From Lachnospiraceae bacterium 28-4 (GTDB taxonomy: Bacteria; Bacillota; Clostridia; Lachnospirales; Lachnospiraceae): a DNA stretch of 64,000 bases. Positions within the stretch are counted from its first letter, which is position 1, and each line of letters opens with the position of its first letter. The stretch lies in contig KE159599.1 of NCBI GenBank assembly GCA_000403275.2, positions 1,309,522 through 1,373,521 on the forward strand. The letters run 5' to 3'. This document shows, one piece after another, positions 9,014 to 19,200 of the stretch. The notes under the pieces were generated by a model, which worked only from the letters and a program-made list of their open reading frames with translations, did not search any database and was not told the DNA's origin. Both the position numbers and the translations under genes were made by a program.

Positions 9014-9289
9014 CTATGCGTTTACAATATCCTTTAAAGCCTTGCCTGCCTTGAATTTAGGAGCCTTGGAAGCTGCAATCTCCATAACCTTGCCGCTTTG
9101 AGGATTTCTTCCCACTCTGGCTGCCCTTTTGGAAACTTCAAATGTGCCAAAGCCCACTAACTGTACCTTGCCATCTTTCTTCAATTCATCTGCAACAACG
9201 TCTGTGAAAGCTTTTAATGCTTTCTCTGCGTCTTTTTTCGATAAACCAGCCTGTTCTGCCATAGCTGCAACCAATTCTGTTTTGTTCAT
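9014..9289 (-). CDS. hup: HU-family DNA-binding protein
   Basis: Nucleoid-associated histone-like protein that bends and compacts DNA as a dimer. The 91-residue protein starts at the ATG at 9289 behind a very strong AGGAGGAG site; the frame extends upstream but without a plausible start. HU hallmarks are MNKTELVAAM at the N-terminus, VQLVGFGTFEV, the beta-arm RAARVGRNPQSGK and the C-terminal APKFKAGKALKD. It has a consensus promoter with an operator-like palindrome and its own terminator, so it is probably a single-gene, strongly expressed unit. Confidence 0.96.
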   Translation of the reverse strand: MNKTELVAAMAEQAGLSKKDAEKALKAFTDVVADELKKDGKVQLVGFGTFEVSKRAARVGRNPQSGKVMEIAASKAPKFKAGKALKDIVNA

Positions 9290-9350
9290 TTGAACTCCTC
9301 CTATTATACTACCTTTTCTGTTATTTTCTAGAAGTCTCCTATTTTCGAAA

Positions 9351-9391
9351 CGTCTATACATATTTATAGACGCTTTCCACATATTTGTCAA
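9351..9391 (-). promoter_or_regulatory. hup promoter with overlapping palindrome
   Basis: Minus-strand TTGACA (9386-9391), 17-bp spacer, TATAAA (9363-9368). A perfect inverted repeat CGTCTATA-N6-TATAGACG (9351-9372) covers the -10 and start region, where a repressor could bind or a 5' hairpin could form. Confidence 0.65.
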
Positions 9392-9411
9392 GGAAAATCT
9401 GCCTTTTCCGG

Positions 9412-10137
9412 CTATTTATCAGGGTTTTTGACCGGTTCATACCTCTCGATCACATCCTCCACCCTGTCTGTCAGAATTTGTTCCTGGTGAATTTTACATG
9501 ACCCGGCAATATCCGACAAACTGATCAGGATATCTCCCATGATTTCCTCCAGCTTTTCTCTCTCCCGCTCCGGCTCCACTTCTTCCAGCTTTTTTGCCGC
9601 TTCTTCCAGACGGAGTACATTTTCCTTATAACCGCTGCCCGCCTTATAAAGCTTGTCCGCTTTTTTCAGCACTTTAGCAGCCCGTGTAAGGGCGGGGAGC
9701 TCCTTCGGAATCTCTCTTAAAGGAGATTCTATCCACTCTTTCCCCTCCTTTTCCCTCCGTTTTATCTCCTCCCAATCCGCAGAAATATCCTCCTCTTTTT
9801 TCTCTCCGGCCTTTTCGCCGAATATCCGCGGATGCCTTCGTATCATCTTTTCGCTGATTCCGCAGATCACATCTTCCAAAGTAAAAATCCCTTCCTCTTC
9901 CGCGATGCAGGAATGCAGCATCACATGAAGAAGAATATCTCCCAGTTCTTCCCTCATATTCTCTGCATTTCCCGTATTATCATAAATGCGGATGGAGGAC
10001 ACCAGCTCCGCTGCCTCCTCCATCATATAAGGTTTCAGGCTTTTATGCGTCTGCCTTCTGTCCCAGGGGCAGCCGTTTTCACTCCTTAAAACCTTCACAA
10101 TATTCATCAAATCTTCAACAGAACATTTGTTATCCAT
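9412..10137 (-). CDS. mazG: Nucleoside triphosphate pyrophosphohydrolase MazG
   Basis: Hydrolyses (d)NTPs to NMP and pyrophosphate, acting in nucleotide-pool sanitation. The 241-residue protein carries two MazG-type all-alpha domains. The first has GCPWDRRQTHKSL, the metal-binding EEAAEL and REELGDILLHV. The second runs from about residue 140 and contains VLRLEEAAKKLEEVEPE and EEIMGDILISLS. The ATG at 10137 follows GGAGAAG, and the frame extending upstream overlaps the PEGA gene. In Bacillus the equivalent position (yabN) carries a MazG domain, which supports the assignment. Confidence 0.92.
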   Translation of the reverse strand: MDNKCSVEDLMNIVKVLRSENGCPWDRRQTHKSLKPYMMEEAAELVSSIRIYDNTGNAENMREELGDILLHVMLHSCIAEEEGIFTLEDVICGISEKMIRRHPRIFGEKAGEKKEEDISADWEEIKRREKEGKEWIESPLREIPKELPALTRAAKVLKKADKLYKAGSGYKENVLRLEEAAKKLEEVEPEREREKLEEIMGDILISLSDIAGSCKIHQEQILTDRVEDVIERYEPVKNPDK

Positions 10138-10168
10138 TGTCTTCTCCGTTTTGTTTCCGGCATTCTTC

Positions 10169-11596
10169 CTAATTGCCGCTGACCGAACTGTTTTCACTCA
10201 CCGTCTGGTTCTTATTCACCGTATTGCCGCTGATCGTGCTATTATTCTTTTCTTCTTTTACCAGGTCGGTAAAGGAATAAGTAACGTCTTTTTCCTCATC
10301 GTCGATCTGGATCGTATAACTTTTCGTCACATACCCCGGTTTGCGCAGCGTTATCGTATGAGTACCCGGGTCTTTCTTAAAGTTTACCGGAGACATTCCT
10401 ATATAAATGCCGTCCAGATATACTTCCACATCGGAAGGAGAATCAATATATACCTTATAATTGCTGGCCGCACTGTTATATTCATTCGCCGATACGCTGG
10501 AAGGATTTGTGTAATCCGCCGGATAATCTTCCTCCTCTTCCAACGATTTCTCCAATGTAACGCTGATGCTCGCCAAATCCTGGCTCACTTTAATATATTG
10601 GGAAATAGTATCATAGCCTTCCGCTTCCACGCTCATCCGGTGAATGCCATATTCGATCTCCACCGGCCCGCTGATATCCACTTCCTTCCCGTCAATACTT
10701 ACCGTTGCGTTGCCAGGCGTCACCGCGAACAGTATACGGCCCGATTTAGGCTCTTCTATTTCCACATCGCCGACATCCAGCGTTGTTTCCTGATTTCTGT
10801 ATACCGTAACTTTTCTCGTCTCATCAATGCCGGACGCTGTCAAATGCACGTCATAAGTCCCCTCGGGAACTACCAGAAGCATATCCTCGGTGACCTGCTG
10901 TATCACCGACTGCCCCACTTCGATCCATCCGCCTCTCAAATATTCGTCGTTGCTCAGTTTCAAATATCCGTGGCCTTCTTCCACAACAACGCTGTAAATG
11001 CTGTTTCCTATTCCGCTGACGGAAACCACATCCCCCCGCACAATATCCTCCAGTTGGGAATCCGCCCCTTCCGAAAAAACTACCAGATTATTTCTAAGGC
11101 TGTAAGTGCCGCCGCCGACCTCCGCATTCTTGCCAAGAACATCGAAGCTGTATTTTTCCACTTTTTCCAAAATCCAGGCATTCTCCGAAAGCTTTATACT
11201 TGCCAGCTTCTTTTTATTTCTTAAAAAAGCCACATCCACTATATCCCCTTCGTGAATCTGCGCCATTGCCATTCCGCTTCCATACTTATCCTGAATCACA
11301 GTAGTCCCGTCATAATCCAAGGTATAGTATCTTCCTGTTTCCACATTCATAAAAGTAATTCTGCTCTTATCCACATCCATTTCTTTCACCACGGCCGTAT
11401 CCACGGAGTCGTAGCTGCCCGGCTGGGCAATGACAAATCCCGAGTCATGTTTTTCGTATGTGGATTCACGCGCAAGTCCTATACTGTCGCTGGCCGACAA
11501 TAATCCGGCTGCCACAAGCCCTGCCGTCAATATGGAAAGTATAGCCACCGCCAAAACTATCGGTTTATTTTTCCTCTCTCTACCGCTTCTATGCAT
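10169..11596 (-). CDS. Membrane-anchored PEGA-domain protein
   Basis: Protein of 475 residues with a basic N-terminus and one transmembrane helix (about 13-35); the rest is probably outside the cell. The middle is beta-rich. Two PEGA-type modules are visible towards the C-terminus: one around ILFAVTPGNATVSIDGKE, the other around EVYLDGIYIGMSPVNFK with GTHTITLRKPGY. It ends in a Ser/Asn/Thr-rich tail. PEGA domains are found in surface proteins, sometimes S-layer associated; no enzymatic function is implied. The ATG at 11596 has a GAGGAGG site. It lies between the CotS-like gene and mazG, same strand, spacings of about 30-45 bp. Confidence 0.75.
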   Translation of the reverse strand: MHRSGRERKNKPIVLAVAILSILTAGLVAAGLLSASDSIGLARESTYEKHDSGFVIAQPGSYDSVDTAVVKEMDVDKSRITFMNVETGRYYTLDYDGTTVIQDKYGSGMAMAQIHEGDIVDVAFLRNKKKLASIKLSENAWILEKVEKYSFDVLGKNAEVGGGTYSLRNNLVVFSEGADSQLEDIVRGDVVSVSGIGNSIYSVVVEEGHGYLKLSNDEYLRGGWIEVGQSVIQQVTEDMLLVVPEGTYDVHLTASGIDETRKVTVYRNQETTLDVGDVEIEEPKSGRILFAVTPGNATVSIDGKEVDISGPVEIEYGIHRMSVEAEGYDTISQYIKVSQDLASISVTLEKSLEEEEDYPADYTNPSSVSANEYNSAASNYKVYIDSPSDVEVYLDGIYIGMSPVNFKKDPGTHTITLRKPGYVTKSYTIQIDDEEKDVTYSFTDLVKEEKNNSTISGNTVNKNQTVSENSSVSGN

Positions 11597-11640
11597 GGAT
11601 GTTCCTCCTCTTTCGAATGGGTCTACCTGGTTATTATATA

Positions 11641-12687
11641 CTAATGCGCCGAAAAAGAAAACCACCCATTAGTACTTTTATAATTTTCCAGAAATCCCGT
11701 TTTTTGCTCCTCCTGCCCCAACAGTCTTTCCAGTTTTTCCAGATTTCGCCCGGGTATCCACGCCTTTCCTGAATTATAGTAAAAATTTACAATTTTCCAG
11801 AATTTCTCAGGATAGCGGAAGCGGTAATACAGCTGTACACGATCCTCCTCCGACATTTCCCGTTCCCCATGATAAGCATTCAGCAAAAGATTTCCTAATT
11901 CTATCGGCCAATTTCCTTTTTCCAGAAGCTTTCTCATAAAAAGATAAAGATCTCTGACAGGATTATCCCGGATACATTTTTCAAAATTAATGATTGCCAT
12001 CCCGTCCCGCTCTTCTGCGTTCCCCTTTGTCACGAGAATATTATGGTACTGGTAATCTCCATGGCAGACGATGCCGGCCTTTTCCTCACTCTTAGCCCTT
12101 TCTCCATTCTCCCGCAGATAACATCCGACTTCTTCCGCAACCTGAAGCGCCAAATCCAAAAAATAATCATAATGTTTTAAAAGAAAAATTTCAAAGTTGG
12201 TTTTCTGACTCTTTTCTTTTAAAAATTTTCTTACCTTTTTTAATTCCCTGTTATGCTTTTCATATTCCTTATCAATCCGGCATTCCGGCCTCTGCCCTGC
12301 CCCCGGAAAAACGCCCGACGTATCGATAAACGACGCCTTATGGAGCCGGGCCAATGTCTTCACCGCCTGGATACATTCCTTTGTATCCCGCACATTGCAT
12401 TCTCTGCCTTCAAAATAAGTCTTTAATATGTAAGGAGTCCTATCCTGGTCATATACGATAAGTTCCCCTTCTTTCGTCTTTAAAATGCTTTCTACCGAAG
12501 GAAATCCCTGCTCGCTGATCGATTTAAGCAGTGCGTCCTGAAAAATAATCTTATCTTTCGGCCCCGTATATTCCTTCAAAATCAACAAACCTTTATCGGA
12601 CTCACACAGCATAGCGCCCCGTCCTTTCCAGGTACGAAGCACCTCTATCTCATAATTTTCCAGTACGCTGACTGCCCTGTCATTCAC
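11641..12687 (-). CDS. CotS-family spore coat protein (kinase-like fold)
   Basis: Member of the CotS/aminoglycoside-phosphotransferase-like group, 348 residues from a GTG at 12687 preceded by GGAGGA. Kinase-fold landmarks are the N-lobe lysine in GLLILKEY, the catalytic loop HGDYQYHNILV and the following INFEKCIRDNPVRDLYLF. In active APH kinases the last motif begins with a metal-binding Asp; here it is Asn-Phe-Glu, so phosphotransfer activity is uncertain. CotS proteins are structural or maturation components of the coat in Bacillus. Neighbouring sporulation genes support this role. Upstream in-frame starts (GTG 12714, ATG 12702) have poorer ribosome sites. Confidence 0.8.
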   Translation of the reverse strand: MNDRAVSVLENYEIEVLRTWKGRGAMLCESDKGLLILKEYTGPKDKIIFQDALLKSISEQGFPSVESILKTKEGELIVYDQDRTPYILKTYFEGRECNVRDTKECIQAVKTLARLHKASFIDTSGVFPGAGQRPECRIDKEYEKHNRELKKVRKFLKEKSQKTNFEIFLLKHYDYFLDLALQVAEEVGCYLRENGERAKSEEKAGIVCHGDYQYHNILVTKGNAEERDGMAIINFEKCIRDNPVRDLYLFMRKLLEKGNWPIELGNLLLNAYHGEREMSEEDRVQLYYRFRYPEKFWKIVNFYYNSGKAWIPGRNLEKLERLLGQEEQKTGFLENYKSTNGWFSFSAH

Positions 12688-12766
12688 ATAAATTCCTCCC
12701 ATATCACGCTTCACAAGCTTAGTCTATCCTATCTTATGAAGCGATATGGCAAAGTATTCATGCGAA

Positions 12767-14098
12767 CTATGAAGTCATTCCTTTCACATATTCCATCAAT
12801 TTTTCCCTGCTGTTCTCTTCTGGATCTTCCAGCACGATTTGCAGGAGTTTCTCCAGCGTCCGCCCGATTTCCTTTCCCGGTTCCATTCCCGCCTCTATCA
12901 GGTCTTTCCCTGTAACGGCAAGCGTGCGCAAAGACACGCACTGCCTGTCCTCCAATATTTTCTCGTATATCCTGCGGATCTCTTCCAGCGCCTCCAGCTT
13001 CTCCGCCCTGCCATATTCGCTTTGCGCCCCGATATCCGCCCTTTTCACATCGAACAGGCAGGGGAAAATATCCTCCCCAATCTTATTCATAGCCCTGCGG
13101 ACGCTCCTTGCCGACGCTTCCACGGAATAGTCATGGTACAATACCAGCCGGGCCGCCTTATCCCTTGTGGCGTTGTCAAACCGCAGCCTTTTCATCACCC
13201 GCCGGGTTATGTCTTCCCCCGCCTGGGCATGCCCGTGGAAATGATCGATGCCCTTTTCGTCCGTAAACTTCGTTTCCGGCTTTCCGATATCGTGAAAAAG
13301 CATGGCAAGGCGCAGCGCTTTGTCCGCTTTCACCCCGTTCAGGGAATGCAGAATATGTTCGCCCACCGTATAACAATGATGGGGGTTCTCCTGCTCCGTC
13401 TCCATGCATCTGTCAAACTCCGGCAGAATGACCCGCGTAATCCCTGTCTCATAGCAAATCCTCAGGTCTTCGGGGCGCGGGGATGTCAGCAGTTTTACGA
13501 GTTCCGTTTGTATCCTTTCCGCACTGATATTTCTGAGGTTTTCCGCCATTTCCTTTACGGCGGCTTTCGTTCCTTCCTCCATCCCATACCCAAGCTGCGC
13601 GGAAAACCGCACGGCCCTCATCATACGCAAAGCATCCTCTCCAAAACGTTCCCTTGGATTCCCCACACAGCGAACCAGCCGGGCTTTCATATCTTTGATC
13701 CCCCCGAAAGCATCCACCAGCCCTTCCCTGTCGTTATAAGCCATAGCGTTGATCGTAAAGTCCCGGCGTTTCAAGTCTTCCGTGAGATTGGATGTAAATG
13801 TCACTTCCTTCGGATGTCTGCTGTCCTCATATTCTCCGTCAATACGGTAAGTGGTTACTTCAAACCCCTCCCGCTCCATGATGACCGTCACTGTTCCGTG
13901 CTGAATCCCCGTATCGACTGTACGGCGGAAAAGGTTTTTGATTTCCTGCGGGCTGGCGGAGGTGGTAATATCCCAGTCGTCAGGCACCCGCCCAAGAATG
14001 GAATCCCTTACGCACCCGCCCACCGCATAAGCTTCATATCCGCCGGACTCGATCGTCTCTATAATCTTTTTCACTTTATCCGGTAGATGAATATGCAT
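12767..14098 (-). CDS. cca: CCA-adding tRNA nucleotidyltransferase with HD domain
   Basis: Adds or repairs the 3' CCA of tRNAs. The 443-residue protein starts at the ATG at 14098 behind AAGGAGG. The class II nucleotidyltransferase head contains AVGGCVRDSILGR and the metal-binding DDWDITTSA, then RRDFTINAMAY and RMMRAVRFSAQLGY. An HD-type phosphohydrolase domain follows (MLFHDIGKPETK, FHGHAQAG). The long form with HD domain is common in Clostridia. It begins 22 bp after the ackA stop and could be cotranscribed with it. Confidence 0.93.
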   Translation of the reverse strand: MHIHLPDKVKKIIETIESGGYEAYAVGGCVRDSILGRVPDDWDITTSASPQEIKNLFRRTVDTGIQHGTVTVIMEREGFEVTTYRIDGEYEDSRHPKEVTFTSNLTEDLKRRDFTINAMAYNDREGLVDAFGGIKDMKARLVRCVGNPRERFGEDALRMMRAVRFSAQLGYGMEEGTKAAVKEMAENLRNISAERIQTELVKLLTSPRPEDLRICYETGITRVILPEFDRCMETEQENPHHCYTVGEHILHSLNGVKADKALRLAMLFHDIGKPETKFTDEKGIDHFHGHAQAGEDITRRVMKRLRFDNATRDKAARLVLYHDYSVEASARSVRRAMNKIGEDIFPCLFDVKRADIGAQSEYGRAEKLEALEEIRRIYEKILEDRQCVSLRTLAVTGKDLIEAGMEPGKEIGRTLEKLLQIVLEDPEENSREKLMEYVKGMTS

Positions 14099-14120
14099 AA
14101 TCCCTCCTTGCTTTCCGCCT

Positions 14121-15317
14121 TTAGACAACCAGCCTCACCGTCTCTCTTGCAATAGCGAGTTCCTCATTAGTGGGAATCAGCATTACCGTCACCTTTGCTC
14201 CTTCATCGGACAGAATGACTTCCTCCCCGCGGACTTTGTTCTTTTCTTTATTGATATTTGCCCCTAAAAATCCAATATATTCGCCGATTCTTTCCCGCAC
14301 TTCCGCATTATTTTCGCCGATTCCCGCCGTAAACACAATGGCGTCCACCCCGTTCATAGCCGCCGCATAAGCACCGATATATTTACCTACCCGGTATGCG
14401 TAAGTATCCAACGCGTCTTCAGCTTTTTCATTTCCTTGCTCCGCAGCCTGCACCAAATCCCTGAAATCGCTGGAAAGGCCGTCCGACAACCCGAGGACGC
14501 CCGACTTTTTATTGCATATATTAACGACTTCTTCCGCAGTAAGCTTCTCCTTTTCCGCTAAAAAAGCAACGATCGCAGGATCCATATCCCCGCTCCTCGT
14601 TCCCATGATCAGCCCTTCCAGCGGCGTCAGCCCCATGGAAGTATCTACGGATTCCCCATTCTTTACCGCCGATACGCTGGCTCCGTTTCCCAAATGGCAG
14701 ACAATGATTTTCAGTTCCTTCTTATCCTTTCCCAATAGCTCAGCCGCCCTCTTCGATACGAAATCATGGCTCGTCCCATGGAACCCATAACGCCTTACCT
14801 TATACTTCTCATAATACTCATAAGGCAGCCCGTACATATATGCTTTTTTCGGCATCGTCTGATGGAAAGCCGTATCGAATACGCCCACCATCGGCACGTC
14901 CGGCATTACTTCCTTGCAGGAACGGATGCCCACCAGATTCGCCGGATTATGCAAAGGCGCCAGATCATTGCATTCCTCCACCTGCCGCAGTACTTCGTCG
15001 GTAATAACGACAGAAGAAGCGAATTTTTCCCCGCCATGCACGATACGATGCCCCACCGCGCCGATCTCATCCAAAGAACCGATCACCCCTGCTTCTTTAT
15101 CCGTCAGCTTTTCGATCACCAGCTTGACAGCCACCGTATGATCCGGCATGTCGATCTGCTCCGTCCTCTTCTCCCCGCCATCCGGCTGATGGGTGATCGC
15201 GCTGTTATCTATCCCAATCCGTTCACAAAGCCCCTTTGCCAGTACTTTTTCGCTTTCGCTGTCTATTAACTGGTATTTTAAGGAAGAACTGCCGCAGTTT
15301 ATTACTAAAATGTTCAT
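14121..15317 (-). CDS. ackA: Acetate kinase
   Basis: Interconverts acetate plus ATP with acetyl phosphate plus ADP, the ATP-yielding last step of mixed-acid fermentation. The 398-residue length is standard. The ASKHA-fold N-terminus [15 protein letters not shown] is intact, as are [39 protein letters not shown] and [12 protein letters not shown]. The start is the ATG at 15317 behind CGGAGGT; the longer open frame upstream is spurious coding in the GC-rich palindrome. No phosphotransacetylase gene is adjacent. PFOR, across the palindromic spacer, makes the acetyl-CoA that feeds this pathway. Confidence 0.97.
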   Translation of the reverse strand: MNILVINCGSSSLKYQLIDSESEKVLAKGLCERIGIDNSAITHQPDGGEKRTEQIDMPDHTVAVKLVIEKLTDKEAGVIGSLDEIGAVGHRIVHGGEKFASSVVITDEVLRQVEECNDLAPLHNPANLVGIRSCKEVMPDVPMVGVFDTAFHQTMPKKAYMYGLPYEYYEKYKVRRYGFHGTSHDFVSKRAAELLGKDKKELKIIVCHLGNGASVSAVKNGESVDTSMGLTPLEGLIMGTRSGDMDPAIVAFLAEKEKLTAEEVVNICNKKSGVLGLSDGLSSDFRDLVQAAEQGNEKAEDALDTYAYRVGKYIGAYAAAMNGVDAIVFTAGIGENNAEVRERIGEYIGFLGANINKEKNKVRGEEVILSDEGAKVTVMLIPTNEELAIARETVRLVV

Positions 15318-15335
15318 AAGAATACCTCCGTTTTT

Positions 15336-15364
15336 TATATATTTTGTTATATTGCATTTTACAA
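15336..15364 (-). promoter_or_regulatory. ackA promoter
   Basis: Minus-strand TTGTAA (15359-15364), 17-bp spacer, TATATA (15336-15341), about 20 bp upstream of the start codon. It lies outside the palindrome at 15423-15880. Confidence 0.55.
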
Positions 15365-15422
15365 CACATGGGGGAAGATTTCCAGATGTAATTGTTCGAT
15401 TGGGGAGAGGAGGAAAGGAGAT

Positions 15423-15880
15423 GAGTCCATTTTTGCGAGGGGGAAAGGCGGGGCGGAAGGGGAGCGGGGCAGTGGGATGGCGGGGGAAGCGATGGGCAGC
15501 CAGCCGGGCAACAGGGAGTGGGGCAGCCGGGAAGCCGAAGCCGGCGGGGCGGGGATGTTTTGGCTGGAGCTTCCAATCGGATTTCACTAATGAAATGGGG
15601 ATATATTGTCAAACCGATCGGGGCGGAAACAACGGGCATCCTGCCCTGTGTTTCCTGAAATTGCCATCCGTGGCAATTTCCTCCTGGGTATTCGACCATT
15701 TCATAAGTGAAATGGCCGATCGGAAGCAACAGCGCAAAAATCCCCGTCCCCGCCCCACCGGCTCCGGCTTCCCGGCTGCCCCACTCCCTGTTGCCCGGCT
15801 GGCTGCCCATCGCTTCCCCCGCCATCCCACTGCCCCGCTCCCCTTCCGCCCCGCCTTTCCCCCTCGCAAAAATGGACTCC
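15423..15880. repeat. Giant GC-rich palindrome, about 458 bp
   Basis: The left arm (from about 15423) and right arm (to about 15880) are reverse complements. The outer 114 bp or so is perfect by eye, from GAGTCCATTTTTGCGAG to GCAGCCGGGAAGCCG. Pairing continues with two mismatches to about 15555 (opposite 15746) and then patchily (GCTTCC..ATCGG..ATTTCACTAATGAAATGG against its counterpart) to about 15600 and 15695. The roughly 95-nt centre has its own hairpin GAAATTGCCA-tccg-TGGCAATTTC (15657-15679) and GGGCATCCTGCCC. Outer arms are far richer in G/C than neighbouring DNA. No plausible gene is inside; open frames there are composition artefacts. Confidence 0.85.
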
Positions 15881-16027
15881 TTCGCCTCTTGAAGAAAAAT
15901 CTTTCCATTTTAAATATCAAAAAAGAATAAAAACCCGGAAACCTACAAAAAATCTAACTAGTCAATCAGATTAAGCTATCAATACTAATCCGGCGGTCGG
16001 TTATTGGGGAAGGCGATTGTTTTGGCG

Positions 16028-16184
16028 GAATATTCTGATCCTGTCTTCTATAAAAATCTTTTTTGTGCCATGGAGCCAAGACCAGAAAAACAGGAGGACC
16101 CTTGTCCGAGTGTTTTTGCTTTACTGGTCCTGGCGGAATGTCCGGCACAATTAGATTTTTATAGAAGACAGGATCAGAATATTC
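16028..16184. repeat. 157-bp palindromic element (MITE-like or structured RNA)
   Basis: Perfect 32-bp inverted repeats at 16028-16059 and 16153-16184 (begin GAATATTCTGATCCTGTC). The interior is also nested: TTGTGCC/GGCACAA, GCCAAGACCAG/CTGGTCCTGGC with one mismatch, and AAAACA..GGAC-cctt-GTCC..TGTTTT. The whole folds into one long hairpin 65 bp upstream of the PFOR gene. No target-site duplication is evident. Confidence 0.8.
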
Positions 16185-16248
16185 TCACAATACCTCCCCC
16201 TCCCCCTAATCACCCCGCCAGCACCAACATAGCAAGGAGGAACCCTTT

Positions 16249-19200
16249 ATGATGAAACGGGAACAAAAAACAATAGACGGAAACCAGGCCGCTGCCCATG
16301 TGGCTTATGCTTATAGCGATGTGGCGGCGGTGTATCCTATTACGCCTTCTTCTACCATGGCCGAATATGTGGATGAATGGGCGGCGGAAGGGAGGAAGAA
16401 TATATTCGGGCAGACTGTCAATGTCGCGGAAATGCAGTCGGAAGCAGGGGCCGCAGGGGCCGTGCATGGTTCGCTTGCGGTCGGGGCGCTTGCCTCTACT
16501 TTTACGGCTTCCCAGGGGCTGCTCCTTATGATTCCTAATTTGTATAAAATGGCGGGGGAGTTGCTGCCCGGGGTGTTCCATGTGGCGGCAAGGACGGTCG
16601 CCACTCATGCCCTGTCCATCTTCGGCGATCATTCGGACATTTATGCCTGTAGGCAGACCGGGGCGGCTATCCTGGCAAGCGGCAGTGTACAGGAGGCGAT
16701 GGATCTTGCTCCTATCGCCCATCTGGCGGCTATTAAAGGAAAACTTCCTTTCCTGCATTTTTTTGACGGTTTCCGCACCTCCCACGAAATGCAGAAAATC
16801 GATATATGGTCTTATGATGATTTGCAGGAAATGACCGACTTTGAGGCAATCCGGGAGTTTCGGGAACATGCCCTGAACCCCCGCCGGGCAAAACTGATGG
16901 GATCCGCCCAGAACCCGGATATTTTCTTCCAGGCGAGGGAGGCTGCCAACGGTTATTATAATGCCATGCCTTCTTTGGTGGAGTCTTATATGGAAATGAT
17001 TAATCGGAAAATCGGGACCGATTACTGGCTTTTCCGCTATTATGGAGCCAATGATGCGGATCATGTCATCATCGCTATGGGTTCCGTTTGTGAAACGGTA
17101 AAAGAAACGATTGATTATCTTATGGACGGAAAAGGCAGTGGAGATGTGAGGCCGGGATTGGTGGAAGTGCATCTTTACCGGCCTTTCAGCGCCGCCCATC
17201 TGCTCTCCGTCCTCCCGGAGTCCGTCCGGCAGATTACCGTCCTGGACCGGACAAAAGAACCGGGCGCAGCGGGAGAGCCTCTTTATCTGGATGTGGCCGC
17301 CGCTTTAAGGAATTCCAGGTTCCGCAGCGTTCCCGTTTTTTCCGGCAGATACGGGCTGAGTTCCAAAGATACCGATCCCAGCCAGATTTATGCCGTTTTC
17401 CGCAACAGGGCGCCGGCGGGCAAACAGGTTTTTACTTTGGGGATTACGGACGATGTCACCCATTTGTCCCTGGATATCAGGGAATTTATAAATGCTGGTT
17501 CTTCTTCCGCTATTTGTTGTAAATTCTGGGGGTTGGGAGGGGACGGTACTGTCAGCGCCAATAAAAATTCCGTCAAGATCATAGGAAACCATACGGATAA
17601 ATACGTACAGGCATACTTTGATTATGACTCCAAAAAGTCCCGCGGCCTCACCGTATCCCATCTTCGGTTCAGCGACTCGCCGATCCGGTCCCCTTATCTG
17701 GTTCGCCAGGCGGATTTTGTGGCGTGCCATAATCCTGCCTATCTTCATAAATATAATATGGTGCAGGAGGTAAAGGATGGGGGCATTTTTCTGTTAAATT
17801 GTTATTATAAGGAAGAAGAACTGGAACAATACCTGCCGGGCCAGGTCAAACGCTATATCGCGCAGCATAAGATTAAGCTGTATGTGATCGACGCTATCCG
17901 CATAGGAAAAGAAATCGGATTAAATAATAAAATCAGTACGATCCTGCAGGCCGCTTTTTTCCGTCTCGCCAATATCATTCCGATCAAAGACGCGAGGCGC
18001 TTTATGAAGGAGGCCGCCGCCGTCAGCTATCGGAAAAAAGGGGATAAGGTGGTACAAATGAACTGGGACGCCATCGACAGAGGCATCGAGGATATTCTGG
18101 AAATCCCGGTTCCGCCGCAATGGAAACAGTCGGAGGATGAGCCGCTGGATGCCCGGCTTCTTCCCGACCGCCCCCAGGTTCTTGCCTATGTGGAAAATAT
18201 ACAAAAACCTGTCACCTTGCAGCAGGGCAATTCCCTCCCGGTCTCCGCCTTTCTCCCTTACGCGGACGGCTCCTTCCCTTCCGGAAGCTCCGCCCATGAG
18301 AGGCGCAATGTAGCTACGGAAGTCCCGGAATGGAAGCCGGAAAACTGCATCCAGTGCTGCCGTTGTTCTTTCGTCTGCCCGCATGCGGTCATCCGTCCCG
18401 CAGCTATGGATGAGGAAGAACAACGCAATGCCCCGGAAGGCATGAAAACGCTCGCTATGGTCGGTATGCCCGGCTACTCTTTTTCCATTACCGTTTCCGA
18501 GACGGACTGTACCGGGTGCGGCTCCTGTGCCGGCGTATGCCCGGGAAAGCAGGGAGAAAAAGCTCTTGTCATGCAGCCGGTCAAAGAACATGATGAGCGG
18601 CAGCAATACTTTGATTACGGAAAGTCCCTGCCCGTAAAAACGGATGTTGTGGAAAGATTTCATGAAAATACCGTGAAAGGCAGCCAGTTCAAGCAGCCCA
18701 TGCTGGAATTCCACGGGGCCTGTGCCGGATGCGGGGAAACGCCTTACGCTATTTTAGTCACCCGCCTTTTCGGAGAGCGGATGTATATTGCCAATGCCAC
18801 GGGATGCTCCTCCATCTGGCCCAATTCATCCCCCACCACCGCTTATACCGCAAACTCCCTCGGCCGCGGCCCCGCATGGTCCAACTCCCTCTTTGAAGAT
18901 GCCGCGGAATTCGGCTATGGTATGGTTTTGGCGCAGAATTCCATTCGAAAGCGTTTAAAAGAGACCGCGGAGAATCTGTTGGAAGCATTAGGGAAGACCG
19001 ATACCAATTCCTCCGAAAGTATTTTGCGCTCTGCCCTGGAGCTATGGCTGGATACTTTTACCGACGGCCGCAGGAACACAGACGCCTCCGACGCCTTGAT
19101 TGCCGCCCTGCAAGGCTATATGTCCCATGCCGGTCAGGAAAATAACGATTTATGCGGGCAATTATGGCGTGCAAAAGATTTTCTTTCCAAAAAATCCCAA

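Noticed and set aside
15193..15930. Several open frames of 100-250 codons across the palindrome on both strands
   Set aside because: They are Gly/Arg/Pro-rich readings of GC-rich inverted arms, occur in mirrored pairs and match no protein pattern.
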